A stretch of DNA of 64,000 nt. Origin: Physcomitrium patens (lineage: Eukaryota > Streptophyta > Bryopsida > Funariales > Funariaceae). Under the pieces are notes generated by a model. It was not told the origin of the DNA. It did not search any database and saw only the letters and a program-made list of their open reading frames with translations. The stretch covers positions 10,250,269-10,314,268 of the forward strand of contig NC_037256.1 of assembly GCF_000002425.4 (NCBI RefSeq), in the 5' to 3' direction. Below are positions 22,931 to 33,116 of this stretch, piece after piece; within the stretch, counting starts at the first letter, position 1; the number at the start of each line of letters is the position of its first letter. The translations under genes and the position numbers were made by a program.

Positions 22931-23714
22931 CCCCATAATCCTTAAATCCTTCAACAATCTTTGGCAATGGTTTCTCCCTCAACCTATCTCGATTCCGTTC
23001 ATGGTTAGGAGGTACTGTTAGAAATTGTACAGCTTTCCTCCCATGTTCGCTCCGTACCCTTGCATAAGCAGAACCATCGTCAAGTACCTTTGTTTCCATC
23101 CGTGTTGCCGTGATATAAGGTTGTCCTAAAATCAACGGATAAGACGTTGTATCTTGAACGAAGAAATGTTGCTCCGTAGCAACATCCCCAATCCGAATTT
23201 GGACATCTGGACAAGCTCCATATAATTCGCCTCGTGTGTTATTAGCTGCTCGTATTGCCCATCCATGTTCCATATCAATTGGCCATTTTTGCTTCTTATA
23301 AAGATCTTTAGACATGAGATTTATTTCAGAACCATGGTCGACCAAAGCAACTATTGGTTCTTCTATATCTCCTACCTTCACCAATACCTCAGTAGTTGCC
23401 CTTGCCCAATGCTTTCGAGTATAATGGCTCAAAGTTTCCATTCCCTTGTCACTAGAATCTTCAAAACGTACTCGCTGATTATACCCATTCTTTTCATTTG
23501 TTGGTTGCTTGTAACTAATATCAACCTCTTCTTCATCTCTACATATTCTTGCGTCAATAGCATGACTCATTCCAGTTTCGCTCATTAATTGCCTCTTTCG
23601 CTTAATGCTGTCAATGATAACATCATGAAACTCCTTCTTTGCAATTCTCAAGACTTCTTTCAATGTGAATTCCACCTTAGCGTTTAATATACGTTCTTCC
23701 AACACCCCTTTCAA
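22917..23714 (-). CDS. pol: A2 retropepsin-like protease
   Basis: The frame holds a linker then a retropepsin fold: 'GDIEEPIVALVDHGSEINLM' with the active-site triplet D126-H127-G128, and later 'YPLILGQPYI', the typical ILG strand. The triplet is DHG, not DTG or DSG, in all four A copies, so it is a lineage feature rather than decay here. The protease would cleave gag and gag-pol. The frame ends 'FKDYGEVPL', then stop, and pol continues in the -1 frame. The upstream break from gag comes from one extra A in an A7 run. Confidence 0.87.
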   Translation of the reverse strand: MKGVLEERILNAKVEFTLKEVLRIAKKEFHDVIIDSIKRKRQLMSETGMSHAIDARICRDEEEVDISYKQPTNEKNGYNQRVRFEDSSDKGMETLSHYTRKHWARATTEVLVKVGDIEEPIVALVDHGSEINLMSKDLYKKQKWPIDMEHGWAIRAANNTRGELYGACPDVQIRIGDVATEQHFFVQDTTSYPLILGQPYITATRMETKVLDDGSAYARVRSEHGRKAVQFLTVPPNHERNRDRLREKPLPKIVEGFKDYGEVPL

Positions 23715-23766
23715 ATTTGTTGCCGCTTCAATGTCAGAAAGTAGCTTATAAGCAATTGATTTGCCC

Positions 23767-25290
23767 TTATCTTTTGTCTCCGTTGTTTTTTTCTCCCAAT
23801 GATGCTGAGGTATCCTTTACAGGCAATTCTTGTGAAGCTGCCTCCTGAGCCTTGTCTCCTCGAGTTTGCCTCTTAAAAGAATTTCCTTCTCTAGTATCAT
23901 CAAAATTTTCTCGTCTTTTTTCTTCCATCAAAGCTTCACGTTGGCTCTTAGCAATATATGCATGAACTGAAAGAGACTCAACAGGATCCTCCCAACCTGT
24001 TCTTCCTCGTATTGTAGCTGCAGTTCTCAATAACGCTTCTCGAGGTAATTTCCCTTCTTGCATTCTAGAAACGGCAGAAGCCCAAAACTCACTAGTTTCC
24101 GTACTTCCACCAATTTCATCATCTACTCTAGCACCATAACTTGTATTTTCTCGTGCTGCTGTTTCATGCTCTTTTAGGTAATCTTGAATCAATGCTCTCA
24201 TTTCTCCCTTGCCAAAATTGGTTTGAAGAAGATCCTCTCTATTTTTCAATGCTATCTTCCCATCTTTCCAGCAAATAATTCCCTGCCGTATCATATTATT
24301 AAATTCATTGCAATCTTTTCTAGTGTGTGAAGCATCATCACACCAAATGCATCTTTGTACATATCCTTGTTTTGAAACATTCTTCGAATTATTTATAGAA
24401 GTATTCTCTTCAAGTCTTGCCAATTTGATTTGAAGATCTCGCATTCCTCGTATAATTTCTTCCATACCCATATCTGTTTTCTTTGACAAGGATGTCGAAG
24501 GTTGAACTGTAGGCATTGTCAGTGGTGTAGTACGTACTGGAGCTTTGGGTGCTTGTACTTGTTTCAGAATATTACTCCTATCCTTCCTCCTTTCTTTTTT
24601 TGTAAGCAACCCTACCGCATCTTCAACGTTCTTCCACTTCGTTGTCAATCCTTCATCTTCTTCTTTGTCTTCAAGAAGGGGTTCTAATTTCTCTTGCAAT
24701 TCTCCATCAGCAACTTGAAGAAATAGATCAACTTTGTTCGGCTCCAATGTCAATTTTTCTACCTTCGATAATTGAGAGTACTGCCTCTCAAATTCCCTTA
24801 GTAGCTCTGTTGCTTGCAAATTCTTATTGGGCCGTTCAATCCATCCCAGAAACAGCTTCTTAGTAATGCGATCAGCATCTTCCAAGAAATATTCGTCTTT
24901 CAATGCATGTAAAAAATCCTCCCATGAATTCCCACAACGATCCGTAATCGATGTAATGTGGTCCCTTATCTCCGGTATCGTGGCAAGTCCAAATAGTGCA
25001 AACATTTTCTTCTCAGAAACCCGATTTAATTCCATTTCACGAACATAACATCTTAAATACCTTGAAATATTCCTCCCATCAAATTGATCAATTTTATTGA
25101 CCACTGCTTGCAATGCTTTGGTTGCCAAAGCTTCCTTTCAATCATTGCTTTGCTGTTGCTGCATTGACAATGAGAAGGCTTGAAACAAACTAGCAATAGA
25201 CGGATCCATGTGCATACCTTGTCCTTTAGAAGACTCCCCACCAGAAATTTCTCCCAAAAATCCTTCAAAATTTTTATTTTCGTTTTCCAT
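23767..25290 (-). pseudogene. gag: A2 gag
   Basis: The ATG at 25290 opens MENENKNFEGF, the conserved family N-terminus. A TGA at 25138-25140 replaces the Arg codon of 'SNDRKEALATK', a CGA-to-TGA change. The rest is open for 453 codons to 23767, with the capsid-like helical region, a Pro-rich hinge (QAPKAPVRTTPLTMPTV) and a good CCHC knuckle, CIWCDDASHTRKDC. It ends 'KNNGDKR' because of an A7 run where A3 and A4 have A6, which throws the protease out of frame. A1 shares this insertion. Confidence 0.88.
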
Positions 25291-25362
25291 AAAAAATAAA
25301 GATAAAATCAACCGAAATCCAATACCTTCTACCTCAAGCTTTCACGTCGGGTTCACCACTAA

Positions 25363-26640
25363 TGTCGTATTACGTGCTTTCCTGCTCGAGAACGCGCCGG
25401 GCGTCTGGCTGTAGAAGGTAGTATGGAGATTCGCCGATAGTCAAGCAGTCTATCAGTTTTTGACTGCTGGAATATAAACGACTGCAACAATGTACCGTAA
25501 ATCTATACGAGTGCTCTTCGACTGCTTGTCGAAGTCCTTTTTGCCCCAGCCGGTAGGTCTCTTGACGTTACAGAGAACCCCGTACAACCCAAACTGTTAA
25601 CCTTCAATACTGCTTTGTACTTACGATCTCGTATCCACTGACTGTCTTGTTAGATTAACCCAATAAATTTCATTCACTCTGCATACTCAATCCTATAGAC
25701 ACCCTTTTAATCCTTCAATCACAGACGTAACTCGATTTCACAAAACAGTCAAGAGTATTCAAACCCACTTCATTTAAAAATCCCGATTCACCATTACAAC
25801 ACTGACTTCAGCAGCGATTGCCTCAGTCTTCCCAAAACTCTACGAAAAAGAAAAATCCAAATTCTATGTCTTTCCTTCCTCGACCCGATTTTCCCTTGAA
25901 AAAAAAAAAAAAAAAAAAAAAAACCCCACCACTCCAAAACTATATCCCCCGTAACCTTATCCTCTGAATTTCTTCAATCTTCCGTCTTAGATCCGGAATT
26001 GGCTCCGACCTCAAGCTTGGATCCGAAATTGGCTCTCACCTCAACTTGGATTCGAAATTGGCTCTCGCCGCCAAGCTTTCTCCTCCGTTTTTACCTTTAA
26101 GAAATCCATTTACCGAAAACAACGTTCCCTGAGATGGCACAGAGAACAGGACAGCCTGAAACAGAATTGAACCCCGTAATCGGGACCACATTGAGTCGCC
26201 CGACCAATTCAGGTCCTATATTGGGAAAGATGCCCGTAGTTACCTGGATGTTCCCGTAATTAGGTCCAATTGGTCCTCGCGTCAGATTGGCTAAGACCCG
26301 TAGTAAGACCTGGATTTCCCGTAACTAGACTGCATTGGGTTGCCCCACCAATACAGGTCTCATATTGGGTAAGAGGACCCGGATTGGATTATCGAAATTG
26401 GATCCAATTGGCTCCTCGAACCCGTCGTGTGAATTGGTCCTTCTCTTCCTGCTGACTCCCGTTATTGGAATCGAACGGGGCATTCCAGTATGCCCCGGCT
26501 GACTGTAACGGAGTCACTGAACCTGACCACTCAGTATTTGTACTGGAGTTGGTCGATGCTCCCAATATTCGAGGTAACTGAATATTAATAAATTCCCCTT
26601 TCTTTTTATTTTCACTGTATACTCATGTTACAACACGACA
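25363..26640 (-). repeat. A2 5' LTR
   Basis: This is a 1278-bp direct repeat of 18103-19379. It contains the same long A tract (about 25899-25924), three 27-bp units and the C-derived segment. The few differences are mostly transitions, pointing to a relatively young insertion. Confidence 0.95.
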
Positions 26641-26644
26641 ACGT

Positions 26645-27409
26645 ACAACACCACCAACAATGCCTACAGTTCAACCTTCGACATCCTTGTTAAAGAAAGT
26701 AGATATGGATATGGAAGAAATTATACGAGGAATGCAAGATCTTCAAATCAAATTAGTAAGACTTGAAGAGAATACTTCTATAAACAATTCGAAGAATGTT
26801 TCAAAACAAGGATATGTACAAAGATGCATTTGGTGTGATGATGCTTCACACACTAGAAAAGATTGCAATGAATTTAATAATATGATACGGCAGGGAATTA
26901 TTTGCTGGAAAGATGGGAAGATAGCATTGAAAAATAGAGAGGATCTTCTTCAAACCAATTTTGGCAAGGGAGAAATGAGAGCATTGGTTCAAGATTACTT
27001 AAAAGAGCATGAAACAGTAGCACGAGAAAGTGCAAGTTATAGTGCTAGAGTAGATGATGAAATTGGTGGAAGTACGGAAACTAGTGAGTTTTGGGCTTCT
27101 GCCGTTTCTACAATGCAAGAAGGGAAATTACCTCGAGAAGCATTATTGAGAACTGCAGCTACAATACGAGGAAGAACAGGTTGGGAGGATCCTGTTGAGT
27201 CTCTTTCAGTTCATGCATATATTGCTAAGAGCCAACATGAAGCTTTGATGGAAGAAAAAAGACGAGGAAATTTTGATGATACTAGAGAAGGAAATTCTTT
27301 TAAGAGGCAAACTCGAGGAGACAAGGCTCAGGAGGCAGCTTCACAAGAATTGCCTGTAAAGGATACCTCAGCATCATTGGGAGAAAAAAACAACGGAGAC
27401 AAAAGATAA
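26645..27409 (+). pseudogene. gag: A1 gag, C-terminal part with zinc knuckle
   Basis: This continues 17344-18098 after removal of A2 (the acgt duplication leaves 'APKAPVRTTPPTMPTVQPST'). It holds the coiled region 'MQDLQIKLVRLEENTSINNS', the CCHC knuckle CIWCDDASHTRKDC and the conserved 'LKEHE' region. It ends 'EKNNGDKR', then stop, due to the A7 run shared with A2. The protease continues in a frame displaced by one base. Confidence 0.88.
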
Positions 27410-28259
27410 GGGCAAATCAATTGCTTATAAGCTACTTTCTGACATTGAAGCGGCAACAAATTTGAAAGGGGTGTTGGAAGAACGTATATTAAACGCTAAG
27501 GTGGAATTCACATTAAAAGAAGTCTTGAGAATTGCAAAGAAGGAGTTTCATGATGTTATCATTGACAGCATTAAGCGAAAGAGGCAATTAATGAGCGAAA
27601 CTGGAATGAGTCATGCTATTGACGCAAGAATATGTAGAGATGAAGAAGAGGTTGATATTAGTTACAAGCAACCAACAAATGAAAAGAATGGGTATAATCA
27701 GCGAGTACGTTTCGAAGATTCTAGTGACAAGGAAATGGAAACTTTTAGCCATTATACTCGAAAGCATTGGGCAAGGACAACTATTGAGGTATTGGTGAAA
27801 GTAGGAGATATAGAAGAACCAATAGTTGCTTTGGTCGACCATGGTTCTGAAATAAATCTCATGTCTAAAGATCTTTATAAGAAGCAAAAATGGCCAATTG
27901 ATATGGAACATGGATGGGCAATACGAGCAGCTAATAACACACGGGGCGAATTATATGGAGCTTGTCCAGATGTCAAAATTCGGATTGGGAATGTTGCGAC
28001 GGAGCAACATTTCTTTGTTCAAGATACAATGTCTTATCCGTTGATTTTAGGACAACCTTATATCACGACAACACGGATGGAAACAAAAGTACTTGACGAT
28101 GGTTCTGCTTATGCAAGGGTACGGAGCGAAGATGAAAGGAAAGCTGTACAATTTCTAACAGTACCTCCTAACCATGAACGGAATCGAGATAGGTTGAGGG
28201 AGAAACCATTGCCAAAGATTGTTGAAGGATTTAAGGATTTTGGGGAGGTACCACTGTAA
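27410..28259 (+). CDS. pol: A1 retropepsin-like protease
   Basis: This is the same organisation as in A2: linker 'KGVLEERILNAKVEFTLKEV', the triplet DHG in 'ALVDHGSEINLM', and 'YPLILGQPYI'. From about 27720 the DNA is identical or nearly so to 54151 onward in A3. The frame ends in 'GEVPL' and stop at 28259, and pol resumes in the -1 frame. Confidence 0.87.
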
Positions 28260-28987
28260 AGCGAGATTATGGAGGTACAAAAGAGGAGGTACTCTCGCGA
28301 GATGAAGGTGCCTTTGATGCGAGTTTTATTGGTATATTGGAGAATGGAAATATTATGTATAAGAAAGTTGATGATTTTAAAAGAAAAGAAAGAAAAAGAT
28401 TATATAATATTGAAGGACAATTACGCAAGATAGGTACATTACAAGATGATGAGAGGATTTTAGGTGTTTATGAAGAAAATGGACTGGAAGATTCATTGGA
28501 ATTGATTACATCTATTGGGTTAGGGAATAATGATAAGATTGTTGAGATTCATTCGAGAGAGGTTTATACCATGCTTGAATCTTTTCAAGCATGAGAAGTC
28601 ACTGTAGAGACGAGATATAAAACGGCAGATAAGAAGGTAAAGCCTGTTGCCGGACCATTACCAGAGGATTCTAAAGAACAAATGGGAGAAGCATCAAAAG
28701 AAGCAAGTTTAAGAGATCCAATGAGTATTGGACATCAGTTTACTGAAGAGACTTTTGAAGAATTGAAGATTGGTTTTGATGGTTCTTTATTGCCGGAGGA
28801 AATTACTTGCTTCAAAAAGATGTTGGCTAAACAAGGTAGATCGTTTGCCTTCGAATCTCATAAAATTGGGTGTGTGGATCCAAATATTATAACACCTATG
28901 GTTATCTTCACTGTACCGCATGTACCTTGGAATCTAAGACCGATTCCAGTACCAAGGGCACATTACCTAAATTGGTGGAACTATTGA
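28250..28987 (+). pseudogene. pol: A1 RT N-terminal extension
   Basis: The -1 frame after PR carries 'NGNIMYKKVDDFKRKERKRL' and on to 'VPWNLRPIPVPRAH'. One TGA interrupts it at about 28592 (FQA, then stop), where A3 has CGA; this is a CpG transition. It leaves frame at the same base as A2 and A3. Confidence 0.8.
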
Positions 28988-29706
28988 AAGAAAAGATAAA
29001 GATGAAAATATTGGAACCTTCATTTGCGCCGTATTCTAGTCGATGGTTTACGGTATCCAAGAAGAATGGGTCACTACGGTTTATTCAAGATATGCAACCG
29101 GTGAATGTAGTAACTATCAGGAATGCAGGAATTAGACCTATTGTGGATGAATTTGCTGAGGCGTTTGCTGGAAGGGTGATCTATTTAATGGATGATTTGT
29201 ATTCAAGTTATGATCAATTTCAACTTGTCGAAGGAAGTAGAGATATGACAACGATGAGGACACCACTTGGATTGGTTAGAATGTGCACTCTTTCTCAAGG
29301 CGCGACCAACTCAGTTGCGCATATGATGAATGGGATGAATAAGGTATTGAGAGATTTTATTCCGGAAAAGACTATGCCTTTTCTGGATGATTTTCCTATA
29401 AAAGGGTGCAAAGAAGGAGACAAGGATGAAACTTTAGATACGAGGGGGTATCGCAGATATGTTGTTGATCATATACAAGATTGTGAAAAGATTTTAATTC
29501 GGCTTGGAGAAGTTCATCTTACATTATCGGGTATGAAGTCCATATTTGGAGTACGAGAGGTTGTGATTGTTGGACATTTATGTGGATCTTACGAAAGAAA
29601 ACCAGATCCGACTAAAGTTGATGCAATTGGAAGGATGAAAGAGGATTGTGATTCTTTAACAGAGGTTCGCAGGTTTTTAGGTGCATGTGTATTTTATCGA
29701 ATCTAG
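28945..29706 (+). pseudogene. pol: A1 reverse transcriptase
   Basis: RT motifs follow the A2 order: 'SSRWFTVSKKNGSLRFIQDM', the catalytic region 'MDDLYSSYDQ' (the copy has Asp-Asp where A2 has Gly-Asp), 'MRTPLGLVRM' and 'FLDDFPIKGC'. The frame ends at a TAG (29704-29706) replacing the Trp of 'RIWIPHF'. A3 has the same stop. Confidence 0.85.
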
Positions 29707-30510
29707 ATCCCTCATTATGCTCACATAGCGGATCCATTATATGAACTGTTACGCAAGGATTACCGATTTAAATGGGAAGAGAGGCATATTCAGGCAATGC
29801 AAAGATTGAAGAAATTATTGATGTCACTTCCAATATTAAAGAAGATTGATTATAAGTGCAATAGACCAGTGATTCTTACTGTGGACGCTAGTCCAATTGC
29901 CATTGGATGGACTGTGGGTCAAGATGATTCCAGTGGGAATAGATTTGCAGTTTGATTTGGGGCTAAAGTTTTAAGTATTCGTCAGCGTGCATATTCGCAA
30001 GTCAAAAGAGAACTTTGGGGAGTCGTTTCGGCTATGAAAGCTGAAAAGGACTATTTGATTGGGGCAGTAGTAGTAATTGAAACAGATTGCTTGCCATTGC
30101 TTGGAATGATTATTAACTGTTCAACGCCAGATATTGCAATGTTGAGATGGATTGTTTATATTAAGTTAGTAAATCCGGAATTTAAGCATGTTACTGAGAA
30201 GGACAATTTAGTAGCAAACATGCTATCTCGAGCAAGATACGAGAGGGAGGACGAAATGGTTGAAGACATTGATGATGTCGGATTGAAATTCTATTCAATA
30301 TCAAATCTCAACAAAGAAGACAAGCTATTTCTTGAAGAATCTTATGAAGGAGAATTATTGGATATTGGTCATTATTTGAATACCTTGACTAAGCAGGGGA
30401 ATTGGTCTATAGAAAAATTCAAACAAATAAGAAAAAAAGCATATGGATTTTTACTTTGAGATGGATTCTTATGGAAGAGACCGAAGAAAGGAATTGGGAT
30501 GCCATGACGA
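29707..30510 (+). pseudogene. pol: A1 RNase H and start of integrase
   Basis: In the RT frame this gives 'PVILTVDASPIAIGW', then a TGA inside 'FAVRFGAK', then 'KRELWGVVSAMKAEKDYLIG' and 'ETDCLPLLGM', then two more stops in 'GFLLRDGF' and 'GMPQRV'. All these stops are present at the same codons in A3 but not in A2, where the reading frame is intact. Confidence 0.85.
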
Positions 30511-31734
30511 GTGATAGGCAAAAGGGAAGAAAAACTAAAATTATTAAAGGAGTTTCATGATAGTTTATGGGCAGGGCATAGAGGAATCTGGGCTACTTTT
30601 GCTAAACTCAAGGAACGATATTGGTGGAAAAATATGTATCGAGATGTGCTCTCATTTGTAGAGTCATGTGAAATCTGTCAATCGTATTCTAATATCCGAC
30701 ATCGAGATAGTCTTCATCCTACGTATCCTCTGGCTATTCATTTTAAATGGGTTGTTGATTTGGTTATTATGCCGGTTGGGTTATGGCAGATGAGATATTT
30801 GGTTTTAGCTCGTGAAGATTTATCAAATCAAGTAGAAGGAAGAGCATTGAGGATAAAATCTACAGAGGAGATTTGTAGGTTTTTGCTTGAAGATGTCATT
30901 TGCCATTACGAGTGCGTAGAAAAAATCACTGCAGATCGTGGAGAATTAAATGCACAAGAAGCTCGTAAGTTCTTTGAAAGATGTAGAGTTAAACTATCAC
31001 TGACTACTACTTATAATCCGGAAGGGAATGCAAAAAGCGAACGCGGTCACCCGCCGATTGTGAAAGCATTGGTTAAAGCTTGTAATGGGAAAGTTAAAGA
31101 GTGGCCACGGCTATTGTCATTTGCATTATGGGTTGATCGAACAATACATAGTTCGGTGACAGGATATATGCCAGTAGAACTTATGATAGGTCAAAAACCA
31201 ATTATGCCGATTGAAGAAAAGGTACTTACTTGGAGTATGCTACCATGGGAAGATGGATTGACAAGAGAAGAACTTCTGGCTATTAGGATTCGACAATTGG
31301 AGCAAAGAACGGAAGATGTCCAGATAGCATTGGAAAGGTTAAAAAGAGCAAGGTTACAAAACAAGGCGCGATTCGATAAGCAACATCGATTGAGATCAAA
31401 AGTAATCGAGGAAGGTGACTGGGTACTTGTTTATGATAATAGTTTGGATAATCAACATAGTACTTTGCGGAAATTTTCAAAACGTTGGTTTGGACCATAT
31501 GTGGTAACAACAATTCATGATAATGCGACTTACTCATTACGGGAGTTAGATGGTACAAAATTGAAAATACCAATTGCAGGGAAGCGAGTAAAAATATTTA
31601 AACGAAGACACGCAGAGATGAATATGGAAGACCTTAATGAAGGTATAGAGATTCCGCAGCAAGAAGATGAAAGTGATTTGGATAATAAAGGTGATGAAGA
31701 CGAACTGGACAAAGACGTAGAGGATATATTCTGA
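30511..31734 (+). CDS. pol: A1 integrase
   Basis: The open frame of 407 codons starts within 'VIGKREEKLKLLKEFHDSL'. It contains the HHCC zinc domain (H of EFHDS, H of AGHRG, CEIC), the core Asp in 'KWVVDLVIMP', the second Asp in 'ITADRGELN' and the third residue Glu in 'GNAKSERGH'. The GPY/F module 'KRWFGPYVV' and an acidic tail ending 'DELDKDVEDIF' follow. All catalytic residues are present, unlike A2, but stops upstream prevent a full pol product. Confidence 0.88.
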   Translation: MIGKREEKLKLLKEFHDSLWAGHRGIWATFAKLKERYWWKNMYRDVLSFVESCEICQSYSNIRHRDSLHPTYPLAIHFKWVVDLVIMPVGLWQMRYLVLAREDLSNQVEGRALRIKSTEEICRFLLEDVICHYECVEKITADRGELNAQEARKFFERCRVKLSLTTTYNPEGNAKSERGHPPIVKALVKACNGKVKEWPRLLSFALWVDRTIHSSVTGYMPVELMIGQKPIMPIEEKVLTWSMLPWEDGLTREELLAIRIRQLEQRTEDVQIALERLKRARLQNKARFDKQHRLRSKVIEEGDWVLVYDNSLDNQHSTLRKFSKRWFGPYVVTTIHDNATYSLRELDGTKLKIPIAGKRVKIFKRRHAEMNMEDLNEGIEIPQQEDESDLDNKGDEDELDKDVEDIF

Positions 31735-31758
31735 ATCGAACAGCAATTGGGTAAATTG

Positions 31759-31796
31759 GTGCATACCGGAGGATGCACAGGTTCAGAGGGGGTGGA
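31759..31796 (+). promoter_or_regulatory. Conserved hairpin and polypurine tract of A1
   Basis: GTGCAT-ACCGGAGG-ATGCAC (31759-31778) can form a perfect 6-bp stem with an 8-base loop. It is followed by the purine-rich tract cagagggggtgga, which directly abuts the LTR at 31797 and should prime plus-strand synthesis. The block of about 50 bp is the same in A2 (minus, about 19380-19430), A3 (about 58175-58225) and A4 (about 62300-62351). Confidence 0.7.
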
Positions 31797-33116
31797 TGTC
31801 GTGTTGTAACATGAGTATACAGTGAAAATAAAAAGAAAGGAGAATTTTATTAATATTCAGTTACCTCGAATATTGGGAGCATCGACCAACTGCAGTGCAA
31901 ATACTGAGTGGTCAGGTTCAGTCACTCCGTTACAGTCAGCCGGGGCATACTGAAATGCTCCATTCTATTCCAATAACGGGAGTCACCAGGAAGAAAAGGA
32001 CCAATTCACATGACGGGTTTAAAGAGCCAATTGGATCCAATTTCAAGAATCCAATCCGGGTCCTCTTATCCAATATGAGACCTGAATTGGCCGGTCAACC
32101 CAATTACGAGAAATCTAGGTCTTACTACGGGTCTTAGTCAATCTGATGCGAGGACCAATTTGACCCAATTATGGGAACATCCAGGTTACTACTGGACTCT
32201 TATCCAATATGAGACCTGAATTGGTCGGGCGACTCAATATGGTCCCGATTACGGGGTTCGATTCTGTTTCAGGCTGTCCTGTTCTCTGTGCCATTTCAGG
32301 GAACGTTGTTTTCGATAAATGGATTTCTTAAAGGTAAAAACGGAGGAAAAAGCTCTGACGGCGAGAGCTAATTTCGAATCCAAGCTTGACGGTGGGAGCC
32401 AATTCCGGATCTAAGACGGAAGATTGAAGAAATTCAGAGGATAAGGTTAGGAGAAGAATAAGTTTGAAGGGGGGTTTTTTTTTTTCTCTGGGAATCGGAG
32501 GGAGCTAGTTTCAAGCTTTTGCAAGGTTACTAGTTCGGTTTTCATTGGAGGTTTTTGAAGATCAAGGGGATTAGAGAGAGGAGCTTCATGCTTCGGGTCG
32601 AGGAAGGAAAGACAGAGAATTTGGATTTTTCTTCTTCGTAGAGTTTTGGGAAGGCTGAGGCAATCGCTGCTGAAGTAAGTATTGTAATGGTGAATCGGGA
32701 TTTTTAATGAAGTGGGTTTGAATACTCTTGACTGTTTTGTGAAATCGAGTTACGTTTGTGATTGAAGGATTAAAAGGGCATCTATAGAATTGAGTATGCG
32801 GAGTGAATGAAATTTATTGGGTTAATCTAACAAGACAGTCAGTGGATACAAGATCGTAAGTACAAAGTGGTATTGAAGATTAACAGTTTGGGTTGTTCGG
32901 GGTTCTCTGTAATGTCTAGAGACCTACCGATTGGGGCAAAAAGGACTTCGACAAGCAGTCGAAGAGCATCCATATAGATTTACGGTACATTGTTGCAGTC
33001 GTTTATATTCCAGCAGTCAAAACTGATAGACTGCTTGACTATCGACGAATCTCCATACTACCTTCTACAACCAGACGCCCGGCGCGTTCTCGAGCAGGAA
33101 AGTACGTAATACGACA
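31797..33116 (+). repeat. A1 3' LTR
   Basis: This is 1320 bp, a direct repeat of 15952-17271 with scattered transitions. It ends gtaatacgaca, followed by the right copy of the ccgt duplication and the remainder of the C 5' LTR. Confidence 0.92.

Larger units (their letters stand above)
18103..26640 (-). mobile_element. Ty3 element A2 (minus strand), most complete copy
   Basis: The element is 8538 bp, inserted head-on into A1 gag with a perfect 4-bp duplication, acgt (18099-18102 and 26641-26644). LTRs are 18103-19379 and 25363-26640 and nearly identical. The interior encodes gag, PR, RT, RNase H and IN on the minus strand. Damage is limited to a TGA early in gag, a frame break before PR, two frame breaks before and in RT that all A copies share, a TGG-to-TGA stop between RT and RNase H, and loss of the integrase catalytic Glu. 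It is the best reference copy of the family. Confidence 0.95.
15952..33116 (+). mobile_element. Ty3 element A1 (plus strand), interrupted by A2
   Basis: The two LTRs (15952-17271 and 31797-33116) are about 1320 bp each and very similar. The element is flanked by a perfect 4-bp duplication, ccgt (15948-15951 and 33117-33120). Gag is split by A2 (18103-26640), which has its own acgt duplication. After removing A2, A1 is about 8.6 kb with the order gag, PR, RT, RNase H, IN. Several stops and frame changes disable it. It sits in the C 5' LTR. Confidence 0.93.

Noticed and set aside
23265-23588. 107-codon antisense frame (MFHINWPFLLL) seen opposite protease in several A copies
   Set aside because: It recurs because the protease sequence is conserved. 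It is hydrophobic, has no start context of its own, and varies freely at protein level.
27382-27395. A_AAA_AAC heptamer at the end of A1 and A2 gag as a programmed -1 frameshift site
   Set aside because: The run is in the right phase for -1 slippage, but the protease lies in the frame reached by skipping one base (+1). The extra A relative to A3 and A4 is better read as a simple insertion.
15952-33116. A1 and A2 as one large inverted-repeat transposon
   Set aside because: A2 has its own LTR pair and acgt duplication inside A1 gag, so they are two nested insertions in opposite orientation.
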